64,000 nucleotides of DNA from Sediminibacterium sp. (GTDB taxonomy: Bacteria > Bacteroidota > Bacteroidia > Chitinophagales > Chitinophagaceae): positions 62,001 to 126,000 of the forward strand of contig JAFWCB010000002.1 in the NCBI GenBank assembly GCA_017537025.1, written 5' to 3'. The notes under the pieces are model-generated. The model was not told where the DNA came from and searched no databases. It worked only from the letters and a program-made list of their open reading frames with translations. Shown piece after piece: positions 8,282-17,000 of the stretch. A program made the translations under genes and the position numbers. Each line of letters starts with the position of its first letter. The stretch's first letter is position 1.

Positions 8282-9475
8282 CTAATTGATTTCTCTTTCA
8301 GAGATCTTACCGGTCGCTTTATTCTTCAATATTAATTTCTTAGCCCCATAGTGTGTTACTTCTTCTTTTACTAAATAGTGCTCGGCATCGTATTCCACTA
8401 AATGGCTTTCTTTGGAAAGACCTGTTTGTCCGCGCCATATATCCAGTTGTACCGGCTCCCATAATTTGGATTTGGCGGATTTGTAGGCTGCATCCAAAAT
8501 GGCATTCACAACATAGCCATCATAAAATGTTTCTTTAGGTGCTACTCCTTTTTCTAAGGCATCAAACATATCCATGAACATATGGTTATAACCTAATTCA
8601 TTTAATTCATCACCCACAGGGAATAGCCAGCCACTATTGCTTTCCGCTTTCTCCGCAATATAATCCCCACCCTTACCGGTAGTAAACATATCAAACCCTG
8701 TTCTTAAAAAACTATTGATCCATATGGTTCCTTCGGTACCCATTACTTCATCCCTAAGATCGAGCCCACCGCGGAAGGTCCAGCTAACTTCAAATTGTCC
8801 GATAGCACCATTTTCATATTTCACCAAACCTATCGCATGATCTTCGGCATCTATGGGTTTTACCTGTGTATCGGCCCAGCACATTACTTCTATAGGTTTA
8901 ATATCTTTTCCGATATAGGATCTGGTTATTTCTACACAATGACAACCTAAATCTAAAATACATCCGCCGCCAGCTTGTTCTATATCCCAAAACCATTCGC
9001 TATGCGGACCGGGATGTGTTTCTCTTGATTTAGCCCAGAGTATTCTTCCGAGTGCTCCATTCTTTACTGAGTCTTGCGCTTTAATAAATTTAGGTGTGTA
9101 TACTAAGTCTTCTAAGTAACCGTTGAATATACCTGCCGCTTCAACCGCTTCTAACATGCGTTTGGCTTCTGCTGCATTACGCCCTAAGGGCTTGGTAGTC
9201 ATTACCGCTTTTTTATGTTTGCAACACAGCATTACAGCAGCTTCATGTAAATTATTGGGTAATGAAATGCATACAATATCTACATCCGGCCGCGCAATTG
9301 CTTCTTCCATATTCGTAGTATAGTGATGACATTGATAATCAGTCGCAAATTTTTTAGCACTTTCTTCTCTGCGAGAATAAATGCTTACAATTTTATCTTT
9401 GCTCCGATATCCTTGTAATGAATCGGCATAAAACCTACCGATAAAACCTGAGCCTAACATGGCGATGCGTTGCAT
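8282..9475 (-). CDS. Gfo/Idh/MocA family oxidoreductase
   Basis: This 397-residue NAD(P)-dependent sugar or inositol dehydrogenase family member has an N-terminal Rossmann domain (MLGSGFIGRFYADSL, about 5-19). It also has the family lysine-proline segment (TTKPLGRNAAEA, about 93-104), then GGGCILDLGCHCVEITR at the domain interface and a C-terminal beta-sheet domain. The substrate cannot be read from sequence. The location between the MFS permease and the GH1 enzyme suggests oxidation or epimerisation of the same sugar. The 66-bp gap upstream, toward the permease gene, is filled almost entirely by a heptamer array. Confidence 0.9.
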   Translation of the reverse strand: MQRIAMLGSGFIGRFYADSLQGYRSKDKIVSIYSRREESAKKFATDYQCHHYTTNMEEAIARPDVDIVCISLPNNLHEAAVMLCCKHKKAVMTTKPLGRNAAEAKRMLEAVEAAGIFNGYLEDLVYTPKFIKAQDSVKNGALGRILWAKSRETHPGPHSEWFWDIEQAGGGCILDLGCHCVEITRSYIGKDIKPIEVMCWADTQVKPIDAEDHAIGLVKYENGAIGQFEVSWTFRGGLDLRDEVMGTEGTIWINSFLRTGFDMFTTGKGGDYIAEKAESNSGWLFPVGDELNELGYNHMFMDMFDALEKGVAPKETFYDGYVVNAILDAAYKSAKSKLWEPVQLDIWRGQTGLSKESHLVEYDAEHYLVKEEVTHYGAKKLILKNKATGKISEREIN

Positions 9476-9479
9476 AAAC

Positions 9480-9542
9480 TTAGTGGGTAGTGGTTAGTGT
9501 ATAGTGGATGGTGTATAGTGAATAGTGTATAGTGGGTAGTGT
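9480..9542 (+). repeat. Heptamer array, nine AGTGNNT-type units, within an operon gap
   Basis: Nine consecutive period-7 units occupy exactly 63 bp, starting TTAGTGG and GTAGTGG; most fit ATAGTGN. The array begins 5 bp before the Gfo/Idh start and ends on the first base of the MFS stop codon. The same unit type occurs inside the helicase gene at 28538-28611. Confidence 0.85.
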
Positions 9543-10735
9543 TATGAAGTTGCTGTTCTTTTTTCTTTAAAGAATAATAAAAAATAAATGAGTACACCTG
9601 CGGCTATATAAGCTGGTACCATCCAAATGCTTTGCCAATTATGGGTAGTATCACTGATTTTTTTTGCATTTACGATATAGCCCGAAAAGCCGGTTCCTAT
9701 TACCATTCCCAAACCGTATGTAGCGAAGGTAAATAATCCTTGTGCAGCATTTTTGATTTTCTCACCTGCTTTTTTCTCAGTATACATATAACCTGTTACA
9801 AAGAAGAAATCATAACAAATACCGTGTAGAATAATTCCTGCGTAAAGCATCCAACTGCCACTTTCAACATTGCCATAGGCAAAACAGATATAGCGTAGTA
9901 TCCATGCACTCATACCAAATAACAACATATTTTTTACACCGATTCTATTGAATAAAAACGGAATAGCAAGAATGAAAACTGCTTCTGAAACCTGTCCGAG
10001 TGTCATTTTACTCGCTGCATTCGGGAAATTGATTTCATTCAAGAAGGGGTTGGCGAATCCATAGTAAAAAGAAAGAGGTATACATACTAGGATAGCCGCG
10101 ATAAAAAATATCAAATAAGGTTTGTCTTTGAACAATACAAATGCTTCGGTGCCCAGTGCCGAAGAGGCATCGGCCGATTTCCCTTTTGGAGGGGTGTTTG
10201 GTAAAACAAAACTGAATAAACCTAAGCCTACTGAAACAGCAGCAGCCAGATAAAATGTATTGGATGATTTTTCAATGCCTAATTGTCCAATAAGCACACC
10301 GGCTACTATCCATCCGATAGTGCCGAATACCCGTATCCAGGGGAATTGTTTACCGGGATCTGTCATTTGAGAAAATGCCACACTATTACTCAAAGCAATG
10401 GTAGGCATATATAGTAAAGAGTAAGCTAAAATTATCCAATAAAAGGTATTGCTATGTTCAATTTTTGTGGCGAGTAATAATAATCCTGCACCCAAAATAT
10501 GAAGCACACCCATAATTTTTTGTGCCGCAAAAAAACGATCGGCAATCAATCCCACAAAGAAGGGAGATATCATGGTGGCAATGGCTAATGCACCATAAGT
10601 CGCGCCAATTTGTACATCGGTTGCTTGCAAGGGGGCTTGGCCCATATAAGTGCCCATGGTAACATACCAGGCACTCCAAATAAAATACTGTAAAAACATC
10701 ATGACGCAGAGGGATACGCCAGTTGAACTTTTCAT
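9542..10735 (-). CDS. MFS transporter (nucleoside/sugar permease-like)
   Basis: This 397-residue inner-membrane carrier has 12 predicted hydrophobic segments. The N-terminus, MFLQYFIWSAWYVTMGTY, resembles the NupG/XapB-like nucleoside:H+ symporter group that Bacteroidota often pair with sugar or glycoside enzymes. A conserved cytoplasmic-loop region occurs near GLIADRFFAAQKIMG, after the second or third helix. I chose the ATG at 10735 (MKSSTG), because the longer frame adds 19 residues with no family support. It is probably the first gene of the GH1/Gfo-Idh module. A near-consensus TAAATTGG element lies 11 bp upstream. The substrate is unknown. Confidence 0.88.
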   Translation of the reverse strand: MKSSTGVSLCVMMFLQYFIWSAWYVTMGTYMGQAPLQATDVQIGATYGALAIATMISPFFVGLIADRFFAAQKIMGVLHILGAGLLLLATKIEHSNTFYWIILAYSLLYMPTIALSNSVAFSQMTDPGKQFPWIRVFGTIGWIVAGVLIGQLGIEKSSNTFYLAAAVSVGLGLFSFVLPNTPPKGKSADASSALGTEAFVLFKDKPYLIFFIAAILVCIPLSFYYGFANPFLNEINFPNAASKMTLGQVSEAVFILAIPFLFNRIGVKNMLLFGMSAWILRYICFAYGNVESGSWMLYAGIILHGICYDFFFVTGYMYTEKKAGEKIKNAAQGLFTFATYGLGMVIGTGFSGYIVNAKKISDTTHNWQSIWMVPAYIAAGVLIYFLLFFKEKRTATS

Positions 10736-10806
10736 ATGCAATTGTTTAGACCCCCAATTTAATAAAAGGAACTGAACTATACGCTTTAGCACATAAAAAA
10801 GATAAA

Positions 10807-11967
10807 TTAATCCAATGCTTGTAGAATATCTGCTAAAATATCATCCTTATCTTCCAGTCCCACACTAATCCGAATTAAACCCGGCGTAATGCCCACGGCC
10901 AGGCGTTCTTCCTCCGTTAGTTTAGCATGGGTAGTACTTGCGGGGTGTGAAGCAATGCTTCTGGTATCTCCTAAATTGGCAGTAAGTGAAAGCATTTGTA
11001 AGCTATTGAGAAAATTTCTTCCGGCTTCTAATCCCCCTTTTAATTCAAAGCAAAATATACCTCCGCCATTTTTCATTTGTTGCCTTGCAATACAATAGTG
11101 TGGATGTGAGGGAAGAAATGGATAACGCAAAGACTCAAAGGCGCTATGGTTTTGTAATTGTTCTGATAAATACAAAGCATTTCCTGCATGACGTTCCATG
11201 CGCACATCTAATGTTTCTAAACTTTTGCTCAAAACCCATGCATTGAAAGGAGATAATGCCGGTCCGGTACTTCTACAGAATAAATAAATTTCTTTTATAA
11301 GCGACTCCTTACCTACAATAACGCCGCCTAATACGCGACCTTGCCCATCGAGCCACTTAGTTGCCGAATGGACTACTAGATCGGCTCCAAACTCAATAGG
11401 GCGTTGACTTATAGGGGTTGCAAAACAATTATCAACATTAAAAATGATATTTTTCTCTTTACAAATTTTACCGATCATCGCCAAGTCGAGAACGGCAAGT
11501 CCGGGGTTTGTTGGTGTTTCTATATATACCATTTTGGTATTGGGCTTGATGGCTGCTAACCATGTTTCCTCATTTGCTTCAGCTGCTATATAACTATATT
11601 CAATACCATATTTGGGTAAGTATTTTGAAATTACGGTGTGTGTACTTCCGAAAATAGCATTACAAGATAAAAGATGATCGCCCTGTTTTAGTAGCGCCAT
11701 GAAAGAACCGAAAACAGCGCTCATGCCCGATGCTGTGGCATAGCCTGATTCGGCACCTTCAAGGGCTGCCATTTTATCTACAAATTCTTTAACACTGGGG
11801 TTACTGAATCTACTGTAGATATTATCATCTGTTTCATCGGCAAAAGCGGCGCGCATGTCTTCTGCATTTTCAAAACAAAAACTGCTGGTAAGAAATAAAG
11901 GTGTTGAATGCTCCATTTCGTTGGTGCGATCAGTTTGTATGCGAATGGCTTTAGTAGAAGGTTTCAT
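10807..11967 (-). CDS. metZ: Trans-sulfuration PLP enzyme, probable O-succinyl/O-acetylhomoserine sulfhydrylase
   Basis: This 386-residue Cys/Met-metabolism PLP enzyme has the Schiff-base lysine in VVHSATKWLDG (K204), the PLP contacts ASGMSAVFGS and YIETPTNPG, and NVDNCFATP. It is divergently paired with the homoserine O-acyltransferase metX, so it most likely condenses acyl-homoserine with sulfide or cysteine to make homocysteine or cystathionine. Sequence alone does not separate sulfhydrylase from cystathionine gamma-synthase. The ATG at 11967 is preferred over a frame 21 codons longer that would overlap the metX start. A TACATTTG element lies 14 bp upstream. Confidence 0.85.
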   Translation of the reverse strand: MKPSTKAIRIQTDRTNEMEHSTPLFLTSSFCFENAEDMRAAFADETDDNIYSRFSNPSVKEFVDKMAALEGAESGYATASGMSAVFGSFMALLKQGDHLLSCNAIFGSTHTVISKYLPKYGIEYSYIAAEANEETWLAAIKPNTKMVYIETPTNPGLAVLDLAMIGKICKEKNIIFNVDNCFATPISQRPIEFGADLVVHSATKWLDGQGRVLGGVIVGKESLIKEIYLFCRSTGPALSPFNAWVLSKSLETLDVRMERHAGNALYLSEQLQNHSAFESLRYPFLPSHPHYCIARQQMKNGGGIFCFELKGGLEAGRNFLNSLQMLSLTANLGDTRSIASHPASTTHAKLTEEERLAVGITPGLIRISVGLEDKDDILADILQALD

Positions 11968-11981
11968 CCAAAAAATTTCAA

Positions 11982-11989
11982 CAAATGTA
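11982..11989 (-). promoter_or_regulatory. -7 promoter element of metZ
   Basis: The minus strand reads TACATTTG, an exact TAnnTTTG match, 14 bp before the metZ ATG. A 7-of-8 match (TTATTTTG, 12003-12010, plus strand) serves metX. The 61-bp divergent gap is too short to hold a known SAM riboswitch. Confidence 0.45.
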
Positions 11990-12028
11990 AGCGTGTATAG
12001 CGTTATTTTGTGATGAAATAAAGGAAGC

Positions 12029-13036
12029 ATGCAAGTTTATAGACATAGCGGGGTATTTGCATTAGAGAATGGAGCAAGCTTAGACGGGATAGATATTGCT
12101 TACCATTGTTATGGTAGGTTAAACGCTGCAAAAGATAATGTGATATGGGTATGCCATGCTTTAACCGCCAATTCCGATCCTGCAGATTGGTGGAAAGGGT
12201 TGGTGGGTGATGGGTATTTAATAGACCCTGCTAACTATTTTATTGTTTGTGCAAATATGCTGGGCTCTTGTTACGGCTCTACCGGTCCGCTAAGTAATGA
12301 TGATAAAACCGATAAACCCTATTATGCCTCTTTTCCGCAAGTAACGATTCGCGATATGGTGGCTGCGCATATTTTATTGCGTAAGCATTTGGGTATTAAT
12401 AGTATTGCTTTATTGATGGGTGGAAGCATGGGCGGGTATCAGGTTTTAGAATGGGCGGTGATGGAACCTGCTGTGATAAAGAAAATGTTTTTGATAGCTA
12501 CTTCTCCCTCCGAAAGTGCATGGGGTGTAGCTGTACATACTGCTCAGCGCTTGGCTATCGAGGCAGACAGCAGTTGGAAAGAACCAAGAGCCGATGCAGG
12601 CGCAAAAGGGTTAAAGGCAGCTCGCGCTATTGGTATGTTGACGTACAGAAATTATACTACTTTCCAGGAAAAGCAAACAGATCCCGATCCGGAGAAGATT
12701 GATGATTTTAAAGCATCGTCTTATTTGAATTATCAAGGCGATAAACTGGTGAAGCGATTTAATACTTATAGCTATTGGTTATTAACCAAAGCAATGGATA
12801 GCCACCATTTAGGCAGAGGAAGGGGGGGTGATTTGATTACTGTATTGCAAACTATTGAGCAGCCTACACTCATCATAGGTATTAGTAGTGATATTCTTTG
12901 TCCGCTCGATGAACAACGTTTTATGACGGATCACATGCCTCATGCCGATTTATATGTAATTGATTCTACTTATGGACATGATGGGTTTATCATAGAAACG
13001 CAACAGATTACGGAGATATTACAAGGGTTTATCTAA
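12029..13036 (+). CDS. metX: Homoserine O-acetyltransferase
   Basis: MetX activates homoserine by O-acylation from acetyl-CoA (succinyl-CoA in some members), the first committed step of methionine synthesis. The 335-residue alpha/beta-hydrolase has HALTANSDPADWW early in the fold, NMLGSCYGSTGP, the nucleophile elbow GGSMGG with Ser133, and the catalytic His in STYGHDGF near the C-terminus. Length is slightly below the usual 340-380 residues. It faces metZ across 61 bp, forming a compact methionine module. Confidence 0.95.
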   Translation: MQVYRHSGVFALENGASLDGIDIAYHCYGRLNAAKDNVIWVCHALTANSDPADWWKGLVGDGYLIDPANYFIVCANMLGSCYGSTGPLSNDDKTDKPYYASFPQVTIRDMVAAHILLRKHLGINSIALLMGGSMGGYQVLEWAVMEPAVIKKMFLIATSPSESAWGVAVHTAQRLAIEADSSWKEPRADAGAKGLKAARAIGMLTYRNYTTFQEKQTDPDPEKIDDFKASSYLNYQGDKLVKRFNTYSYWLLTKAMDSHHLGRGRGGDLITVLQTIEQPTLIIGISSDILCPLDEQRFMTDHMPHADLYVIDSTYGHDGFIIETQQITEILQGFI

Positions 13037-13061
13037 TGACACTTCGAATGATAATCCCCAA

Positions 13062-15149
13062 CTACTCAGGATGATAAATCCTTTTGGCTGTTTTGTAGAC
13101 TTCTGCTTTATTGAGCGTCATATGCTTGGTTTGCTGCTTGGTATACATCTCCATCTGGTCTGTATAGTGAGGAGAATCTTTTCGTGCAGAAGCCCCATAT
13201 ACATTAAGGCTTTCAATAACAGGACCGCTTTTTGTGAAGCGAACTAATTCAATATAGGCATCGCCCTGGTTGCCTTTTACCATTCCATTTTTATAGGGGA
13301 TAGAATACATGGGTGCCAACACATCCGGTAATCCGGGCAAGGGTAGTTCTACATTTCCCCGAGCTAATTTTTGTATTTCGCCCAATTGTAAATTGGTTTT
13401 ACCAAAATTTTTAAGCATGGTTTCTTTTGTAGCTCGTAAAATTGTTACTGCATCTGCTGTTGATATCGGTGCAGGGAAATGGTATTTATTTCTGTTTTGA
13501 ACTACTTCATTATACATCAATAAAAAAGTGCCGGCACCTACACTTTCGGCTGCAGCATTCTTATCCCATTTTTTTAACTGGGTTATAAGTTCCGCAACAT
13601 CCGGATATGCAGATTCTTCTAGTAAGAATACAGTATCTATTTTAGAAGGGAAATAAAACTTTGATGGGAATGTCCGGTCGAATTTAATACGCTTAAAATC
13701 GGCATAACTGACCTTATTCAATGGCCTAACTAATTCTTCAAAACGCTTGCTACGATTGTTTTCCAGCGTTTCATACCCCATTGTTTCATCTTTAATAACC
13801 GGATTTTCCGGCCCTTCGGTGGAATGAAAAGGCGAGTGATTGGTATTATATACGAAGCCGGATTTTGGTTGTAAAACCTGTGGCAAATCGTTGAGGGGAT
13901 GCAAACTATTCCAAAGCGTGGCAGAAGTATTTCCGGGTAATGTTGTTTTCCAATTGTATGCCGGGTTACGGATGGGTATTCTTCCATTACTTAAGTAATA
14001 AATGGTATCGTACTTATCGGCATAAACAATATTATAACCCGGTATGGCCATCATATTTAATGCAGCTTTAAACTCAGTAAAATTTTTGGCTTTATTAAAT
14101 CGATACCATTGCTCTAATCCCCGGATATCCATTTGAGCGGGCATACGGATTGAAAAAGTTCCTCTCTCCGTTATGATAGTTGGACCATACTTACTCCAAT
14201 ACACTTTTTTATTCACCTTAATTTTAAAAGCACCAATTTTTACTTTGAGTGGAGCTGATTTTTCTTCAAGGGTTTCCCAATTACCATCAAATTTATATTG
14301 CAGTTTATTATTAGGGTTTATTTCTAATTGATATACATCTAATTTATCAGGATTATTTACCGTGTGTGCCCATCCTAAGTTTTCATTCACCCCATGCAGA
14401 ATAGAAGGTGCTCCGGGAAAATTCGCACCTAAAATATTCCATCCCTCTTCACTACATAAATGCGCTTCATAAAATGCAACAGGTCCTTCTAATGGTTGAT
14501 GGGCATTGATATCTAAGTACACATCGCCATCAGTTGTTTTAGCACTGTTAAAGGCAAAGGCATTACTCCCGGCTGTTTTAAAATTTTCTAATAAAGGTAC
14601 AGTACCTCCAAAAATTTCTTGTAAGGCTTTATCGGCGCCGGAAAGTACACAAAGTTGTAAAACGGAGTATTGTATCATGTCTTTGGGTACAACCGGAAAT
14701 ATTTTCTTTAATAAAATTTCTTTAGGATGTGCTTGGGCATATGCATTCAGTCCTGCACAGTAGCCCTCTAATAATTTTTTAAAATCGGGACTTAAATCGC
14801 TGTCATATTTTGCTGCTACTAATTCCGGTATACGTAATAAATGGATGATATAATCGATAGAAGCGCCTTTCTTTCCTTGGTATTGAGCCAACATGGCTTT
14901 ACCGGCCATTAGCGACTGTTGGATGGTTTCAAAATCATCTTCGGCATGTGCCCAGGCAAGTCCGTATGCTACCTCGGGATCGGTTTTACCGAATATATGT
15001 GGTACACCATAGGTATCGCGAATAATATCTATTTGCTTGGCGTTAAATTGCGCAAATGAGCTGTAAGGTGTAAGGTATAAGGTGGTAAGGAGGAGGGGGA
15101 TCAGGTAAAAGGTTGGGAGGTGCAGGGTAGGAATTTTTTTGCGCTGCAT
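13062..15149 (-). CDS. Penicillin acylase family (S45) amidohydrolase, secreted
   Basis: S45 enzymes are periplasmic Ntn-hydrolases that hydrolyse N-acyl bonds, such as beta-lactam side chains or acyl-homoserine lactones. The 695-residue precursor has a signal peptide (1-34, ending SSFAQ) and an alpha-chain region (DTYGVPHIFG, AYGLAWAHAEDD). The autocleavage site precedes Ser195 in KTAGSNAFAF, giving a beta chain with the N-terminal Ser nucleophile. A later conserved segment is YNTNHSPF. The substrate is unknown. The signal peptide is encoded by an imperfect heptamer array (15062-15131). Confidence 0.9.
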   Translation of the reverse strand: MQRKKIPTLHLPTFYLIPLLLTTLYLTPYSSFAQFNAKQIDIIRDTYGVPHIFGKTDPEVAYGLAWAHAEDDFETIQQSLMAGKAMLAQYQGKKGASIDYIIHLLRIPELVAAKYDSDLSPDFKKLLEGYCAGLNAYAQAHPKEILLKKIFPVVPKDMIQYSVLQLCVLSGADKALQEIFGGTVPLLENFKTAGSNAFAFNSAKTTDGDVYLDINAHQPLEGPVAFYEAHLCSEEGWNILGANFPGAPSILHGVNENLGWAHTVNNPDKLDVYQLEINPNNKLQYKFDGNWETLEEKSAPLKVKIGAFKIKVNKKVYWSKYGPTIITERGTFSIRMPAQMDIRGLEQWYRFNKAKNFTEFKAALNMMAIPGYNIVYADKYDTIYYLSNGRIPIRNPAYNWKTTLPGNTSATLWNSLHPLNDLPQVLQPKSGFVYNTNHSPFHSTEGPENPVIKDETMGYETLENNRSKRFEELVRPLNKVSYADFKRIKFDRTFPSKFYFPSKIDTVFLLEESAYPDVAELITQLKKWDKNAAAESVGAGTFLLMYNEVVQNRNKYHFPAPISTADAVTILRATKETMLKNFGKTNLQLGEIQKLARGNVELPLPGLPDVLAPMYSIPYKNGMVKGNQGDAYIELVRFTKSGPVIESLNVYGASARKDSPHYTDQMEMYTKQQTKHMTLNKAEVYKTAKRIYHPE
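15062..15131 (+). repeat. Imperfect heptamer array encoding a signal-peptide core
   Basis: Plus-strand units TGTAAGG, TGTAAGG and TATAAGG are followed by degenerate 7- and 8-mers ending in GG. On the minus strand they encode the hydrophobic core of the penicillin-acylase signal peptide. The unit resembles AGGTNNA arrays elsewhere in the window. Confidence 0.65.
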
Positions 15150-15220
15150 GTATTCAATGTTTTATGGGGAAAGATACAACCATTTACTATAGTTACTGTT
15201 ATCTTTACATAAATGGAATT

Positions 15221-15400
15221 ATGGGTATCTGGAAACAAATAGCTGAATATTTATACATTAAGAAGCGAGATCCAAATGAGGAACGCACGCAATGGATGAA
15301 ATACATGCATGGCATGAATCGTATCTCATTAATTATGTTTTTGATAGCAGTTATAATAATTTTAATCCGACTTGTTATTATACCGCTAATTCGTAGATAA
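15221..15400 (+). CDS. DUF6728-like small membrane protein
   Basis: This 59-residue protein begins MGIWKQIAEYLYIKKRDPNE, then MKYMHGMNRISLIMF and a single transmembrane helix (about 36-56). It resembles the short Bacteroidota family I know as DUF6728, defined by the K-DP motif, HGxNRIS and one helix; function is unknown. The ATG at 15221 is preferred over a frame 19 codons longer because it matches that N-terminus. It overlaps the lpxB 3' end tail-to-tail by 15 bp. Confidence 0.75.
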   Translation: MGIWKQIAEYLYIKKRDPNEERTQWMKYMHGMNRISLIMFLIAVIIILIRLVIIPLIRR

Positions 15401-16507
15401 GGCTAAGAAATCATTGATTTTTGTGGCTGCTTGTTTAGATGCATTGCCACCTGTTGTTAGCTTATTTTTCAATGCAGTATAATCCGCCTTTAACGTTTCT
15501 TGCTTGGCAGTATCGTATAATAAAATTGATAATGCTTTTTGCAGATTGCCCTCATTGAGTTCATCTTGAATAAGTTCTTCAACCACTAACTTATCCATAA
15601 TCAAGTTTACCAATGAAATATATTTAATCTTGATCAACCGTTTGGCAATTTGATAACTGATATTGCTCCCTTTATAGCATACTACTTCCGGTACACCAAA
15701 TAAGGCAGTTTCGAGCGTGGCTGTACCACTTGTTACTAAAGCTGCTTTAGCTGTTGATAAGAGTGCGTAAGTACTGTTTTTTACTGATCTTACATTGGTA
15801 TAGCCACTCAAAAAAGGGCTATAAAAAGAAGATTCTTGTCCGGGTGCCTCTGCCACTACAAATTGTTCATTCGGAAAATGCTTGGCAACAGAAAGCATGA
15901 TGGGTAGCTTCTTGCTGATCTCTTGTTTCCGTGATCCGGGGAGTAAGGCAATACATTTATTTTTACTATCTCCGGTCTCCGGTCTCCGGCCTATCGTCCA
16001 TTGACCAATAACTTCTATCAACGGGTGCCCAACATATTCCACTTCCCAATTCCAGTTGTTTTTAAAATATTCTTTTTCAAAAGGGAGAATACAAAGCATG
16101 AGATCGATGTACTGTTTCATTTTTTTTACCCGATTGGCTTTCCAGGCCCAAACTTGTGGAGCGATGTAGTATATCACTTTAAACCCTTGTTTTTTAGCCC
16201 ACTCTGCGATTCGTAAATTAAATCCCGGATAATCGATCAGGATGATAGCATCCGGTTGGTAAGCCAAAATATCTGCCTTGCACCATTTGATGTTTTGTAG
16301 GATGGTGGGCAGATTTTTTATCACTTCGGCGAAACCCATAAAAGCCAGGTCGCGATAGTGTTTTACCAAATCGCCACCGGCAGCTTGCATAAGATCGCCA
16401 CCCCAGCAGCGGAAACTGGCATTGGTATTCGTTTCTTTTAGGGCTTTGATCAAATTGCTGCCATGTAAATCGCCACTGGCTTCACCGGCTATGATATAAT
16501 ATTTCAT
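15386..16507 (-). CDS. lpxB: Lipid-A-disaccharide synthase
   Basis: LpxB is a peripheral inner-membrane GT19 glycosyltransferase that joins UDP-2,3-diacylglucosamine to lipid X in lipid A synthesis. The 373-residue protein starts MKYYIIAGEASGDLHGSNL. It has LIDYPGFNLRIAEWAKKQG, YYIAPQVWAWKANRVKKMK, IALLPGSRKQEI, and TSGTATLETALFGVPEVVCYK. Length fits the family. Between HPLIEVIGQW and the IALLPGSR strand there is a short, repeat-encoded insertion (IGRRPETGDS), described as a heptamer array. Confidence 0.96.
   Translation of the reverse strand: MKYYIIAGEASGDLHGSNLIKALKETNTNASFRCWGGDLMQAAGGDLVKHYRDLAFMGFAEVIKNLPTILQNIKWCKADILAYQPDAIILIDYPGFNLRIAEWAKKQGFKVIYYIAPQVWAWKANRVKKMKQYIDLMLCILPFEKEYFKNNWNWEVEYVGHPLIEVIGQWTIGRRPETGDSKNKCIALLPGSRKQEISKKLPIMLSVAKHFPNEQFVVAEAPGQESSFYSPFLSGYTNVRSVKNSTYALLSTAKAALVTSGTATLETALFGVPEVVCYKGSNISYQIAKRLIKIKYISLVNLIMDKLVVEELIQDELNEGNLQKALSILLYDTAKQETLKADYTALKNKLTTGGNASKQAATKINDFLALSTN
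15969..15989 (+). repeat. Heptamer array inside lpxB, three TCTCCGG units
   Basis: Three perfect 7-bp units occur in the lpxB coding region. They are GGAGACC on the gene strand, the same unit as the seven-copy array at 54759-54807. Looser period-7 sequence continues to about 16010. Confidence 0.8.
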
Positions 16508-16566
16508 GCCCTGTAAAATTAGTATAAGCCATTGAAAATCAGGTTTTATTCCTGAAAAGAAGAAAT

Positions 16567-16603
16567 AACTAAAAAAATAGTTTATAAACTAAAAAATTAG
16601 TTT
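16567..16603 (+). promoter_or_regulatory. BlaI-type operator: overlapping AACTA/TAGTT dyads
   Basis: Four half-sites alternate: AACTA (16567), TAGTTT (16578), AAACTA (16586) and TAGTTT (16598). The centre is a perfect 14-bp palindrome TAGTTTATAAACTA (16578-16591), and outer half-sites are separated by 6-bp A/T spacers. The site lies 30-66 bp upstream of the BlaI-like gene, where an autoregulated repressor would bind. Confidence 0.65.
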
Positions 16604-16632
16604 ATATCTTTAGTAAATAAAATACCCCCAAT

Positions 16633-16995
16633 ATGAAACCACTTACAAAAGCCGAAGAGCAGATCATGCAAAGTATCTGGAAGCTGGGAGCCGCTTTCCT
16701 GAAAGATATTGTTGAAGCACAGCCCGAACCCAAACCACATAGTAACACAGTTGCCACCATCATTAAAATTTTAGTGGATAAAGGATTTGTAGGTGTTAAG
16801 CAAATCGGTAGAGTGCATGAATATTACCCGTTGATCAGTAAAGAAAAATATTCTTCTACTACCATGAAAACTTTGGTGGAAGGATATTTTGAAGGATCTT
16901 TTGCGGATGCGGTTTCTTTTATGGTAAAGCAGAAAAGTTTAAGTGTAAAAGATTTGGAACTGCTTCTGCAAGAAATTAAAAAAGCTAAAAAATAA
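16633..16995 (+). CDS. BlaI/MecI/CopY family transcriptional repressor
   Basis: This 120-residue winged-helix repressor begins MKPLTKAEEQIMQSIWKLG. It has the recognition region SNTVATIIKILVDKGFVGVKQIGRVHEYYPLIS (about 37-70) and a C-terminal dimerisation helix rich in Lys/Glu. Family members are released from DNA when proteolysed, as triggered by a BlaR1-type M56 protease. That gene follows directly, 5 bp downstream. The upstream AACTA/TAGTT dyads are its likely operator. The inducing signal is unknown. Confidence 0.92.
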   Translation: MKPLTKAEEQIMQSIWKLGAAFLKDIVEAQPEPKPHSNTVATIIKILVDKGFVGVKQIGRVHEYYPLISKEKYSSTTMKTLVEGYFEGSFADAVSFMVKQKSLSVKDLELLLQEIKKAKK

Positions 16996-17000
16996 ATCCT

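Noticed and set aside
11968-12028. Possible SAM riboswitch between metZ and metX
   Set aside because: The 61-bp gap is too short, and no conserved riboswitch core is visible.
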